Positions 6,619 through 14,531 of a DNA stretch of 64,000 bases are shown one piece after another. A program made the position numbers and the translations under genes. The stretch is from Streptomyces ficellus. GTDB lineage: Bacteria > Actinomycetota > Actinomycetes > Streptomycetales > Streptomycetaceae. Position 1 is the stretch's first letter. Every line of letters starts with the position of its first letter. The notes beneath the pieces are model-generated. The model did no database searches, was not told the DNA's origin, and saw only the letters and a program-made list of their open reading frames with translations. The stretch covers positions 62,001-126,000 of the forward strand of contig NZ_JAUEPL010000003.1 of NCBI RefSeq assembly GCF_030406405.1, written 5' to 3'.

Positions 6619-9465
6619 ATGCCCGCCAACACCACCGCCGCTTCCACCAAGAAGAAGGGGCGACGTGCCCGTCTGCTCGTGATCGCCCTGGTGCTGGCGC
6701 TGGTCGCGGGCGTCGGCTACGGCGCCTACTGGAGCGTCAGCACGGTGCGCGCCCCCTTCCCGCAAACCACCGGCAATCTGAAGCTCGACGGGTTGTCCGG
6801 GCCCGTCGACGTCAAACGCGACGACTACGGCGTCCCGCAGATCTACGCGTCCACCGACGAGGACCTCTTCCGCGCCCAGGGCTATGTCCAGGCGCAGGAC
6901 CGGTTCTGGGAGATGGACGTCCGCCGCCATATGACGGCCGGGCGCCTCTCCGAGATGTTCGGCAAGGAGCAGCTCGACACGGACGCCTTCCTGCGCACCC
7001 TGGGCTGGCACCGGGTGGCGCAGGAGGAGTACGACAAGCACCTGTCGGCCGACACCAAGAAGTACCTCCAGGCGTACGCGGACGGCGTCAACGCCTACCT
7101 GAAGGGCAAGGAGGGCCGCGACATCTCCGTGGAGTACGCCGCCCTGGCCTTCAGCAACGACTACACGATCGAGCCCTGGACGCCGGTCGACTCCGTGGCC
7201 TGGCTCAAGGCGATGGCCTGGGACCTGCGCGGCAACATGCAGGAGGAGATCGACCGTTCGCTGATGACCAGCCGGCTCAGCGAGAAGCAGATCAAGGACC
7301 TCTACCCGCGGTACCCGTACGACCTGCACCGCCCGATCGTGGACCGGGGCGGCATCGACACGAGCACCGGAAAGTTCGACCCGTCGGCCACGGGCATGGG
7401 CTCGGGCTCGGGCGAGGGTGCGGGCACGGACTCCGGAGCGGGCACCGGTACGGGCTTCCAGGGCAGCGAGAGCGGCCAGGGCGGCGCCGGCGCCTCCGGC
7501 CAGGGCGGCACCGGCCCGGGCGGCTCCGACACCGCCCAGGGCGCCGCACAGGGCCTCCAGTCGCAGCTGTCCTCGCTGTCCGCGTCGCTGGAGCGGATCC
7601 CCGCCCCGCTCGGCCCCAACGGCAACGGCATCGGTTCGAACTCCTGGGTCATCTCGGGCAAGTACACGACCACCGGGAAGCCGCTGCTCGCCAACGACCC
7701 GCACCTGGCGCCCCAGCTGCCCTCGGTCTGGTACCAGATGGGCCTGCACTGCCGTTCCGTCTCGGACAAGTGCCGTTACGACGTGGCCGGCTACACCTTC
7801 GCCGGCATGCCCGGCGTGATCATCGGCCACAACCAGGACATCGCCTGGGGCTTCACCAACCTGGGCGCGGACGTCAGTGACCTGTACCTGGAGAAGGTCA
7901 CCGACAGCGGTTACCAGTACGACGGCAAGGAACTGCCCTTCGCCACCCGCGAAGAGGTCATCAAGATCGCCGGCGGCGGCAGCAGGACCATCACCGTCCG
8001 TACGACGAACAACGGCCCCCTGGTCTCCGACCGCAGCAACGAGCTGGAGAAGGTCGGCGAGGAGGCCCCCGTCGACAACCTCGCCCCGGACCGCGGCGAC
8101 GGCTACGCGGTGGCCCTGCGCTGGACCGCGCTCGACCCGGGCAAGTCCATGGACGCCGTCTTCAAGCTGAACCGCGCCAAGGACTTCAAGCAGTTCCGCG
8201 CGGCCGCCCGCGACTTCGACGTGCCCTCCCAGAACCTGATCTACGCCGACGCCAAGGGCGCCACGGGCAACATCGGCTACCAGGCGCCCGGCAGGATCCC
8301 GGTCCGGCAGAAGGGCCACGACGGGACCATGCCGGCGCCCGGCTGGGACTCGAAGTACACCTGGAAGAAGACCTTCGTCCCGTTCGACGAGCTGCCCTAC
8401 GAGGAGAACCCCGAGCGCGGCTACATCGTGACCGCCAACCAGGCCGTCATCGACGCGGACAGCTACCCCCACCTCCTGACCGAGGACTGGGGATACGGCT
8501 CGCGCAGCCAGCGGATCAACGACCTCATCGAGTCCAAGACCAAGGACGGGGCCAAGGTCTCGACCGAGGACATGCGCGCCATGCAGATGGACAACAGCAG
8601 CGAGATCGCCAAGCTGCTGACGCCCTACCTGCTGAAGATCGACATCTCGGACCCGCACGTCCGTGAGGCCCAGAAGCTCCTCGAAGGCTGGGACTACACC
8701 CAGGAGGCGGACTCCGGCGCGGCCGCCTACTTCAACGGCGTCTGGCGCAACGTCCTCAAGCTCGCCTTCGGCGACAAGCTGCCCAAGGAGCTGCGGGTCA
8801 AGGGCGAGTGCCTCAACGTCCGCCCGGCCGACTCCACCGGTCCTGTCGACGAGCAGAACAGGCTCGTACGGGAGTGCGGCCAGCGTGACGCCGATACGGC
8901 CCAGCCGGACGGCGGCGACCGCTGGTACGAGGTGGTCCGCCGGATCCTGAAGGACGAGAAGAACGAGTGGTGGACGTCGGCGTCCAGCCGTACCCACCCG
9001 GGCACCGCCACCCGTGACGAACTGCTGAAGCGGGCCATGGAGGACGCTCGCTGGGAGCTGACCTCCAAGCTCGGCAAGGACGTCTCCAGCTGGAGCTGGG
9101 GCCGGCTGCACCAGCTGACCCTGAAGAACCAGACCCTCGGTACAGAGGGCCCGGGTTTCCTTCAGTCCCTGCTCAACCGGGGCCCGTGGAACCTGTCCGG
9201 CGGCGAGGCGGCGGTCAACGCCACCGGCTGGAACGCGGCCGGCGGGTACGGGGTGATGTGGGTGCCGTCGATGCGGATGGTCGTGACCGTCGGCGACTGG
9301 GACAAGTCCCGCTGGATCAACCTGACCGGCGCCTCCGGGCACGCCTACAGCTCCCACTACACCGACCAGACGGAAAAGTGGGCCAAGGGCGAACTGCTCG
9401 ACTGGCCCTACGGCAAGCAGGCGGTCGACGCCAAGACGGTCGACACGCTCGTCCTGACCCCTTAA
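6619..9465 (+). CDS. Penicillin acylase (Ntn-hydrolase) family, membrane-anchored
   Basis: 948 residues. After a basic KKKGRRAR stretch there is one hydrophobic anchor (LLVIALVLALVAGVGYGAYW), so the enzyme should lie outside the membrane. The alpha chain (RDDYGVPQIYASTDEDLFRAQGYVQAQDRFWEMD) and beta chain are typical of penicillin/aculeacin/AHL acylases. The beta chain should start by self-cleavage at Ser340 in GIGSNSWV, the N-terminal nucleophile. A Gly/Ser-rich stretch of about 50 residues lies in the spacer region just before it. Such enzymes hydrolyse amide bonds of acylated beta-lactams, lipopeptides or homoserine lactones; the substrate here is unknown. ATG 6619 follows GAAGGA. The gene stands alone, converging on the cyclo-ligase gene. 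Confidence 0.92.
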   Translation: MPANTTAASTKKKGRRARLLVIALVLALVAGVGYGAYWSVSTVRAPFPQTTGNLKLDGLSGPVDVKRDDYGVPQIYASTDEDLFRAQGYVQAQDRFWEMDVRRHMTAGRLSEMFGKEQLDTDAFLRTLGWHRVAQEEYDKHLSADTKKYLQAYADGVNAYLKGKEGRDISVEYAALAFSNDYTIEPWTPVDSVAWLKAMAWDLRGNMQEEIDRSLMTSRLSEKQIKDLYPRYPYDLHRPIVDRGGIDTSTGKFDPSATGMGSGSGEGAGTDSGAGTGTGFQGSESGQGGAGASGQGGTGPGGSDTAQGAAQGLQSQLSSLSASLERIPAPLGPNGNGIGSNSWVISGKYTTTGKPLLANDPHLAPQLPSVWYQMGLHCRSVSDKCRYDVAGYTFAGMPGVIIGHNQDIAWGFTNLGADVSDLYLEKVTDSGYQYDGKELPFATREEVIKIAGGGSRTITVRTTNNGPLVSDRSNELEKVGEEAPVDNLAPDRGDGYAVALRWTALDPGKSMDAVFKLNRAKDFKQFRAAARDFDVPSQNLIYADAKGATGNIGYQAPGRIPVRQKGHDGTMPAPGWDSKYTWKKTFVPFDELPYEENPERGYIVTANQAVIDADSYPHLLTEDWGYGSRSQRINDLIESKTKDGAKVSTEDMRAMQMDNSSEIAKLLTPYLLKIDISDPHVREAQKLLEGWDYTQEADSGAAAYFNGVWRNVLKLAFGDKLPKELRVKGECLNVRPADSTGPVDEQNRLVRECGQRDADTAQPDGGDRWYEVVRRILKDEKNEWWTSASSRTHPGTATRDELLKRAMEDARWELTSKLGKDVSSWSWGRLHQLTLKNQTLGTEGPGFLQSLLNRGPWNLSGGEAAVNATGWNAAGGYGVMWVPSMRMVVTVGDWDKSRWINLTGASGHAYSSHYTDQTEKWAKGELLDWPYGKQAVDAKTVDTLVLTP

Positions 9466-9510
9466 GCCCCCTTTAGCCCCTTAAGCCCCATCCCGATGGC
9501 TAGGGAGACC

Positions 9511-10170
9511 TCAGTCGCCGTAGCCGTCCGTGGGCCGGAAGTGGAGGGTGACCTCCGGGGTGACCACCGTGTGCACGGGGTGGTCGTGCGGTTCCTCCGG
9601 GACCCGCGCGACCACCTCGTTCGCGTACAGCAGCACCACCAGGGCCGGATCGGTCCCCGCCCGTACGATGCGGGCCAGCACCCGGTCGTACGAGCCGCCG
9701 CCCCGCCCGAGCCGCATGCCCCGCGCGTCCACCGCCAGGCCCGGCAGCAGCACCGCGTCGGCCTCCAGGACGGCGTCCACGCCCAGCCCGGGCCCCGATG
9801 GCTCCAGGAGCCCGCGCCGGGCCCGTACGAGCCGCTCGGCGCCCTCGTAGGCCGCCCAGTCCAGGTCGTTGTCCTCCAGCAGGACCGGCAGCAGCACCCG
9901 TACGCCCCGCTCGCGCAGCGCGTCGAGCAGCGCCCGCGTGCCCGGTTCGCTCCCTATGGACACATATGCGGCGACCGTGCGGGCCCGGCGCAGCTCGGGC
10001 AGGTGCAGGGCCGTCCGCGTCAGGGCCGAGGCCGCCTCCTGGACGTCAGCGCGGGTCAGCCGCGCGCGGGCGGCGAGGAGTTGGCGCCGCAGAGCGGTCT
10101 TCTCGGGCACGCCGCCGGACCTGTTGACGGTCGTGTCGCCGGTCGTGCCACCGGTCATGTCGCCGGTCAT
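9511..10170 (-). CDS. 5-formyltetrahydrofolate cyclo-ligase
   Basis: About 219 residues. Catalyses ATP-dependent conversion of 5-formyl-THF to 5,10-methenyl-THF, returning stored folate to the active pool. Motifs: basic KTALRRQLLAARARL N-terminal helix, AAYVSIGSEPGTRALLDALRERGVRVLLPVL, and the ATP/phosphate-binding stretch LPGLAVDARGMRLGRGGGSYDRVL, which is the family signature. The N-terminus is long; ATG 10170 gives a TGD-repeat leader and has only a distant purine run upstream, so the true start may lie further in. It is divergent from galU across 94 bp containing an 11-bp inverted repeat. Confidence 0.88.
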   Translation of the reverse strand: MTGDMTGGTTGDTTVNRSGGVPEKTALRRQLLAARARLTRADVQEAASALTRTALHLPELRRARTVAAYVSIGSEPGTRALLDALRERGVRVLLPVLLEDNDLDWAAYEGAERLVRARRGLLEPSGPGLGVDAVLEADAVLLPGLAVDARGMRLGRGGGSYDRVLARIVRAGTDPALVVLLYANEVVARVPEEPHDHPVHTVVTPEVTLHFRPTDGYGD

Positions 10171-10201
10171 GGTGAATTCGCGAACCTCTCTTATGTGTCC
10201 A

Positions 10202-10242
10202 TATGGGAAGGAAGTTAACCGGAAGCTCATCTCCTTCCCATA
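10202..10242. promoter_or_regulatory. 11-bp inverted repeat in divergent galU/cyclo-ligase promoter region
   Basis: Arms tatgggaagga (10202-10212) and tccttcccata (10232-10242) are perfect inverted repeats separated by 19 bp. The site lies 23 bp before galU and 32 bp before the cyclo-ligase start. It could be an operator for a dimeric regulator controlling both genes or a leader hairpin for galU. No regulator is encoded next to it. Confidence 0.5.
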
Positions 10243-10264
10243 CCGACCGGATATGGTGCTCGGC

Positions 10265-11176
10265 ATGACTCAGTCGCACCCCAGGATCAGCAAGGCTGTC
10301 ATCCCCGCCGCAGGGCTCGGCACCCGGTTCCTGCCGGCCACGAAAGCCACTCCCAAAGAGATGCTTCCTGTGGTCGACAAGCCCGCCATCCAGTACGTGG
10401 TCGAAGAGGCCGTGGGGGCCGGTCTCACCGATGTACTGATGATCACCGGCCGCAACAAGCGTCCGCTCGAGGACCACTTCGACCGGAACTACGAGCTGGA
10501 GGAAGCCCTCGTCAGGAAGGGCGACCAGGAGCGGCTCGCCAAGGTCCAGGAGTCCAGCGACCTGGCCACCATGCACTACGTCCGCCAGGGCGACCCGCGC
10601 GGCCTCGGGCACGCCGTCCTGTGCGCCGCCCCCCACGTCGGCAGCGAGCCGTTCGCCGTCCTCCTCGGCGACGACCTCATCGACCCCCGTGACCCGCTGC
10701 TGTGCCGGATGGTCGAGGTCCAGGAGCGGGAAGGCGGCAGCGTGATCGCGCTGATGGAGGTCGATCCGGCCCAGATCCATCTCTACGGCTGCGCTGCCGT
10801 CGAGCCGACCGGCGACGCCGACGTCGTGCAGGTGACCAACCTCGTCGAGAAGCCCGACCCGGGCGACGCGCCCAGCAGCTACGCCATCATCGGCCGGTAC
10901 GTCCTGGACCCCGCCATCTTCGCCGTACTGCGCGAGACCCAGCCGGGCCGTGGCGGCGAGATCCAGCTCACCGACGCCCTCCAGAAGCTCGCCGCGGACG
11001 AGAGCATCGGCGGCCCGGTGCACGGCGTGGTCTTCAAGGGCCGCCGCTATGACACCGGTGACCGGGGCGACTATCTGCGGGCCATTGTCAGACTCGCGTG
11101 CGAACGTGAAGATCTGGGACCGGAGTTCCGGAACTGGCTTCGCAGTTACGTCACCGAGGAGATGCAGGGACTGTGA
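10265..11176 (+). CDS. galU: UTP-glucose-1-phosphate uridylyltransferase
   Basis: 303 residues. Makes UDP-glucose from UTP and glucose-1-phosphate, feeding wall polymers, glycogen-like and trehalose synthesis and, with galE/galT elsewhere in this window, the Leloir pathway. The nucleotidyltransferase signature KAVIPAAGLGTRFLPATKATPKEMLPVVDKP is present at the N-terminus, followed by IQYVVEEAVGAGLTDVLMITGRNK, LLGDDLI and NLVEKPDPGDAPSSYAIIGRY. ATG 10265 has no clear ribosome site (only GGATATGG upstream), so a leaderless or near-leaderless mRNA is possible; ATG 10253 is the alternative. The stop overlaps the moeA start by 4 nt, so the genes are co-transcribed. Confidence 0.95.
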   Translation: MTQSHPRISKAVIPAAGLGTRFLPATKATPKEMLPVVDKPAIQYVVEEAVGAGLTDVLMITGRNKRPLEDHFDRNYELEEALVRKGDQERLAKVQESSDLATMHYVRQGDPRGLGHAVLCAAPHVGSEPFAVLLGDDLIDPRDPLLCRMVEVQEREGGSVIALMEVDPAQIHLYGCAAVEPTGDADVVQVTNLVEKPDPGDAPSSYAIIGRYVLDPAIFAVLRETQPGRGGEIQLTDALQKLAADESIGGPVHGVVFKGRRYDTGDRGDYLRAIVRLACEREDLGPEFRNWLRSYVTEEMQGL

Positions 11177-12480
11177 GTACGACCTGGTCGGTGGACGAGC
11201 ACCTGGAGGACATCCTCCAGAGCGTCCACCCGCTCGACCCGATCGAGCTGCCGCTGCCCGACGCCCAGGGCTGTGTCCTGGTCGAGGACGTCATGGTGCC
11301 CGTCGCCCTGCCGCCCTTCGACAACAGCTCCATGGACGGGTACGCGGTGCGGGTCGCCGACGTCACCGGCGCCACCGAGGAGTTCCCGGCGGTCCTGACC
11401 GTCATCGGTGACGTCGCGGCGGGCAGCGGGGGCCTTCCCACGGTCGGCCCCGGCCAGGCCGCACGCATCATGACCGGCGCTCCGCTGCCGCCCGGCGCCG
11501 AGGCGGTCGTCCCGGTCGAGTGGACCGACGGCGGCACCGGCGGCGCGCCCGCCACCGGCATGCGCGCCGCCAGCGCGGCCCCCGAGGGCGCCGGGGGCGA
11601 GGTCCGCGTCCACCGCCCCGCCGAGGCCCGGGCGCATGTACGCGCGCGTGGCAGCGACGTCCAGGCCGGCGACCTGGCCCTGGAGGCCGGCACGGTCCTC
11701 GGCCCGCCCCAGATCGGCCTGCTCGCCGCCATCGGACGCGGCACCGTGCGGGTGCGCCCCCGCCCGCGCGTGGTCGTGATCTCCACCGGCAGCGAACTGG
11801 TCCAGCCCGGCGAGGAGCTGGGCCCGGGCCAGATCTACGACTCCAACAGCTTCGCGCTGGCCGCCGCCGCGCGCGACGCCGGCGCCATCGCCTACCGGGT
11901 CGGCGCGGTCACCGACGACGCCGAGAGCCTCCGCGCCACCATCGAGGACCAGCTGATCCGCGCCGACCTGCTGGTGACGACCGGCGGGGTCAGCGTCGGG
12001 GCGTACGACGTCGTCAAGGAGGCCCTGTCCTCGGTGGGCGACCAGGACGAGCCCGGCGGCGGCGTCGACTTCCGCAAGCTCGCCATGCAGCCCGGCAAGC
12101 CGCAGGGCTTCGGTTCCATCGGACCCGAGCACACCCCCCTGCTCGCCCTCCCGGGCAACCCGGTCTCGTCGTACGTCTCCTTCGAGCTGTTCGTCCGCCC
12201 GGCGATCCGCGCCCTGATGGGCCTCACGGACGTCCCGGACTCCCAGCGCCCACGCGCGCGTGCCGCGCTCGCCGCCGACAAGCCGCTGTCCTCACCCTCC
12301 GGCAAGCGCCAGTTCCTGCGCGGCACGTACGACGCCGAAGCGGGCACCGTCACGCCCGTGGGCGGCGCCGGGTCCCATCTGATCGCCGCCCTCGCACACG
12401 CCGACGCGCTGCTCGTCGTCCCCGAGGACACCACCACGGTCGAGCCCGGCAGCGAACTGGAGGTGATCCTCATCGGCTGA
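11173..12480 (+). CDS. moeA: Molybdopterin molybdotransferase MoeA / gephyrin-like Glp
   Basis: 435 residues. Inserts molybdate into adenylylated molybdopterin to give active molybdenum cofactor. Motifs: LPPFDNSSMDGYAVR, RIMTGAPLPPGAEAVVPVE, VVISTGSELVQPGEELGPGQIYDSN, TTGGVSVGAYD and LPGNPVSSYVSFELF. GTG 11173 overlaps galU (GTGA). There is a Gly/Ala-rich insert after VPVEWTDGG. Work in Corynebacterium showed a gephyrin-like MoeA (Glp) that binds FtsZ and a membrane receptor GlpR; the GlpR/SepX homologue lies five genes along in this cluster, so this copy is the likely Glp partner. Whether it is catalytic, structural or both cannot be told here. Confidence 0.93.
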   Translation: MSTTWSVDEHLEDILQSVHPLDPIELPLPDAQGCVLVEDVMVPVALPPFDNSSMDGYAVRVADVTGATEEFPAVLTVIGDVAAGSGGLPTVGPGQAARIMTGAPLPPGAEAVVPVEWTDGGTGGAPATGMRAASAAPEGAGGEVRVHRPAEARAHVRARGSDVQAGDLALEAGTVLGPPQIGLLAAIGRGTVRVRPRPRVVVISTGSELVQPGEELGPGQIYDSNSFALAAAARDAGAIAYRVGAVTDDAESLRATIEDQLIRADLLVTTGGVSVGAYDVVKEALSSVGDQDEPGGGVDFRKLAMQPGKPQGFGSIGPEHTPLLALPGNPVSSYVSFELFVRPAIRALMGLTDVPDSQRPRARAALAADKPLSSPSGKRQFLRGTYDAEAGTVTPVGGAGSHLIAALAHADALLVVPEDTTTVEPGSELEVILIG

Positions 12481-12653
12481 CCGTCCCCCCAGGACCCGAG
12501 AGGACGGACCTATGCCCGGCGGGCGTGGAGGTGCCCGCGGCGTGGCGGTACCGTGTCTGCCGCTGTGCCTTCCCGGGGGACGACCCCCGGCCCCCGGCGG
12601 CGCGACAATGGGCCGTGCGGGGCAATCGGCGCCGGAACGCGAGGCGGAGTTCA

Positions 12654-13148
12654 GTGAGTACGCAAGGCAGCCTGACGCACATCGACGAGTCGGGGGCGGC
12701 CCGTATGGTCGACGTCTCGGAAAAGGACGTCACCGCCCGCACCGCCCGCGCCACCGGCCGGGTCCTGGTCTCCCCGCGCGTGATCGAGCTGCTGCGCGGC
12801 GAGGGCGTCCCCAAGGGCGACGCCCTGGCCACCGCCCGTATCGCGGGCATCATGGGCGCCAAGCGCACCCCCGACCTGATCCCGCTGTGCCACCCGCTGG
12901 CCGTCTCGGGCGTGAAGCTGGACCTGTCGGTCGCGGACGACGCGGTCGAGATCGCGGCGACCGTGAAGACCACCGACCGCACGGGCGTCGAGATGGAGGC
13001 CCTGACGGCGGTGTCCGTCGCGGCGCTCACCGTCGTCGACATGATCAAGGCCGTCGACAAGGCGGCGGTCATCACCGACGTACGGGTGGAGGAGAAGACG
13101 GGCGGCAAGTCGGGCGACTACCGCCGCGCGGAAGGACCGGGACAGTGA
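12654..13148 (+). CDS. moaC: Cyclic pyranopterin monophosphate synthase MoaC
   Basis: 164 residues, the usual length. Second enzyme of molybdenum cofactor synthesis; with MoaA it turns GTP into cyclic pyranopterin monophosphate. Motifs: LTHIDESGAARMVDVSEKDVTARTARATGRV, GIMGAKRTPDLIPLCHPLAVSGV (active-site Lys and His region), VKTTDRTGVEMEALTAVSVAALTVVDMIKAVDK and the terminal EKTGGKSGDYRR. GTG 12654 follows GGCGGAG. It is separated from moeA by 173 bp with no gene, and its stop overlaps mog by 4 nt. No moaA is present in the window. Confidence 0.96.
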   Translation: MSTQGSLTHIDESGAARMVDVSEKDVTARTARATGRVLVSPRVIELLRGEGVPKGDALATARIAGIMGAKRTPDLIPLCHPLAVSGVKLDLSVADDAVEIAATVKTTDRTGVEMEALTAVSVAALTVVDMIKAVDKAAVITDVRVEEKTGGKSGDYRRAEGPGQ

Positions 13149-13771
13149 CCCCCCGGGCCGGAAATGTCACCGGCGCGCACGCCCACGAGCCCGGCGCGCA
13201 CGGGGACCGGCCCGGCGCGCACGCCACGGGTTCCGCCGCGCCCGGAACCGCCCCCGGGACCGCCCCCGGGCCGCACGAGGGCCGGGCCTCGTACCGCGCC
13301 CTGGTCGTCACGGCCTCCAACCGGGCGTCCGCCGGGGTGTACGAGGACAAGGGCGGCCCCATCCTCGCCGAAGGGCTGGCCAAGCTGGGCTTCGCCGTCG
13401 ACGGGCCCCAGGTCGTCCCCGACGGCGACCCCGTCGAGGCCGCCCTGCGTGCCGGGGTGGCGGCGGCGTACGACGTCATCCTCACCACCGGCGGCACCGG
13501 CGTCTCACCCACCGACCGCACCCCCGACGTCACCCGCCGCGTCCTGGACCACGAGGCGCCCGGCATCCCGGAGGCCATCCGCGCGTACGGCCGCGACAAG
13601 GTGCCGACCGCCGCGCTCTCCCGGGGCCTCGCCGGGGTCGCCGGCCGCACGCTGATCGTCAACCTGCCCGGCTCGACCGGCGGTGTCCGCGACGGCCTGG
13701 CCGTCCTGGAGCGACTCCTCGTCCACGCGGTCGACCAGCTGCGCGGCGGCGACCACCCCAGACCGTCATGA
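13145..13771 (+). CDS. mog: MogA/MoaB family molybdenum cofactor protein
   Basis: 208 residues. Adenylylates molybdopterin before metal insertion. The conserved core starts at about residue 57: RALVVTASNRASAGVYEDKGGPILAEGLAKLGF, VILTTGGTGVSPTDRTPDVTRRVLD, EAIRAYGRDKVPTAALSRGLAGVAGRTLIVNLPGSTGGVRDGL. The first 55 residues (GAHAHEPGAHGDRPGAHATG and APGTAPGTAPG repeats) are low complexity and not part of the fold. GTG 13145 overlaps the moaC stop (GTGA), and the stop overlaps the next gene by 4 nt, so translation is probably coupled. A start inside the repeats cannot be excluded. Confidence 0.92.
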   Translation: MTPRAGNVTGAHAHEPGAHGDRPGAHATGSAAPGTAPGTAPGPHEGRASYRALVVTASNRASAGVYEDKGGPILAEGLAKLGFAVDGPQVVPDGDPVEAALRAGVAAAYDVILTTGGTGVSPTDRTPDVTRRVLDHEAPGIPEAIRAYGRDKVPTAALSRGLAGVAGRTLIVNLPGSTGGVRDGLAVLERLLVHAVDQLRGGDHPRPS

Positions 13772-14388
13772 ACCCTGCCTGGCCCGTGATCCTGGCGGAC
13801 GGCGGAGTCGTCCTCCGTCCGATAAAGCTGCGCGACCAGCGGGCCTGGCGGGAGGTCAACCGGCGCAACCGCGACTGGCTGCGGCCCTGGGAGGCGACCA
13901 TCCCACCGCCCGCCCCCGGCGGCCCGCTCGCCCAGCGGCCCACGTACCGTCAGATGGTCCGCCACCTGCGCGCCGAGGCCAACGCGGGCCGGATGCTGCC
14001 GTTCGTGATCGAGTACGAGGGGCGGCTGGTCGGCCAGCTGACCGTCGCCGGGATCACCTGGGGCTCGATGTGCTCCGGCCACGTCGGGTACTGGGTGGAC
14101 CGCGAGGTCGCCGGCCGGGGCGTCATGCCGACCTCCGTCGCCCTCGCCGTCGACCACTGCTTCCGTACGGTCGGACTGCACCGGATCGAGGTGTGCATTC
14201 GGCCGGAGAACACCCCCAGCCGCCGGGTCGTGGAGAAATTGGGATTCCGCGAGGAGGGCCTGCGCCCGCGCTACCTCCACATCGACGGCGCATGGCGGGA
14301 CCATCTCGTCTTCGCGCTCACGGCGGAGGAGGTCCCGGAGGGCCTGCTGCGCCGCTGGCACCGGGTGAGCCGCGGAACACCGCGATAA
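13768..14388 (+). CDS. GNAT N-acetyltransferase, RimJ/RimL type
   Basis: 206 residues. GNAT acetyl-CoA fold with RimJ-like features: opening DGGVVLRPIKLRDQRAWREVNRRNRDWLRPWEAT, central GYWVDREVAGRGVMPTSVALAVDHCF (acetyl-CoA pyrophosphate loop around VAGRGV) and HRIEVCIRPENTPSRRVVEKLGFREEG. These enzymes acetylate protein N-termini or small amines; ribosomal protein modification is the family precedent, not shown here. ATG overlaps the mog stop by 4 nt (ATGA). It is the last gene of the galU-mog run before sepX, which has its own AT-rich upstream region. Confidence 0.9.
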   Translation: MNPAWPVILADGGVVLRPIKLRDQRAWREVNRRNRDWLRPWEATIPPPAPGGPLAQRPTYRQMVRHLRAEANAGRMLPFVIEYEGRLVGQLTVAGITWGSMCSGHVGYWVDREVAGRGVMPTSVALAVDHCFRTVGLHRIEVCIRPENTPSRRVVEKLGFREEGLRPRYLHIDGAWRDHLVFALTAEEVPEGLLRRWHRVSRGTPR

Positions 14389-14531
14389 ATAAAATACTTG
14401 TTCGAATTACCTCTCCTCGCGAGACGGCCGGTCTGTCAATCAGAAAAAAATTCGGTGATATCAGCCAGATCGTGCGACACACCGGCTCAATTGGCCGATG
14501 GCCGGATGGGAACCCCTCTACGGTGTGAGGC

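Noticed and set aside
6532-9357. A 941-codon minus-strand open frame opposite the penicillin acylase
   Set aside because: Composition is Leu/Val/Gly/Ala/Arg-rich without domains and it exactly mirrors a gene with clear catalytic motifs; typical antisense shadow in high-GC DNA.
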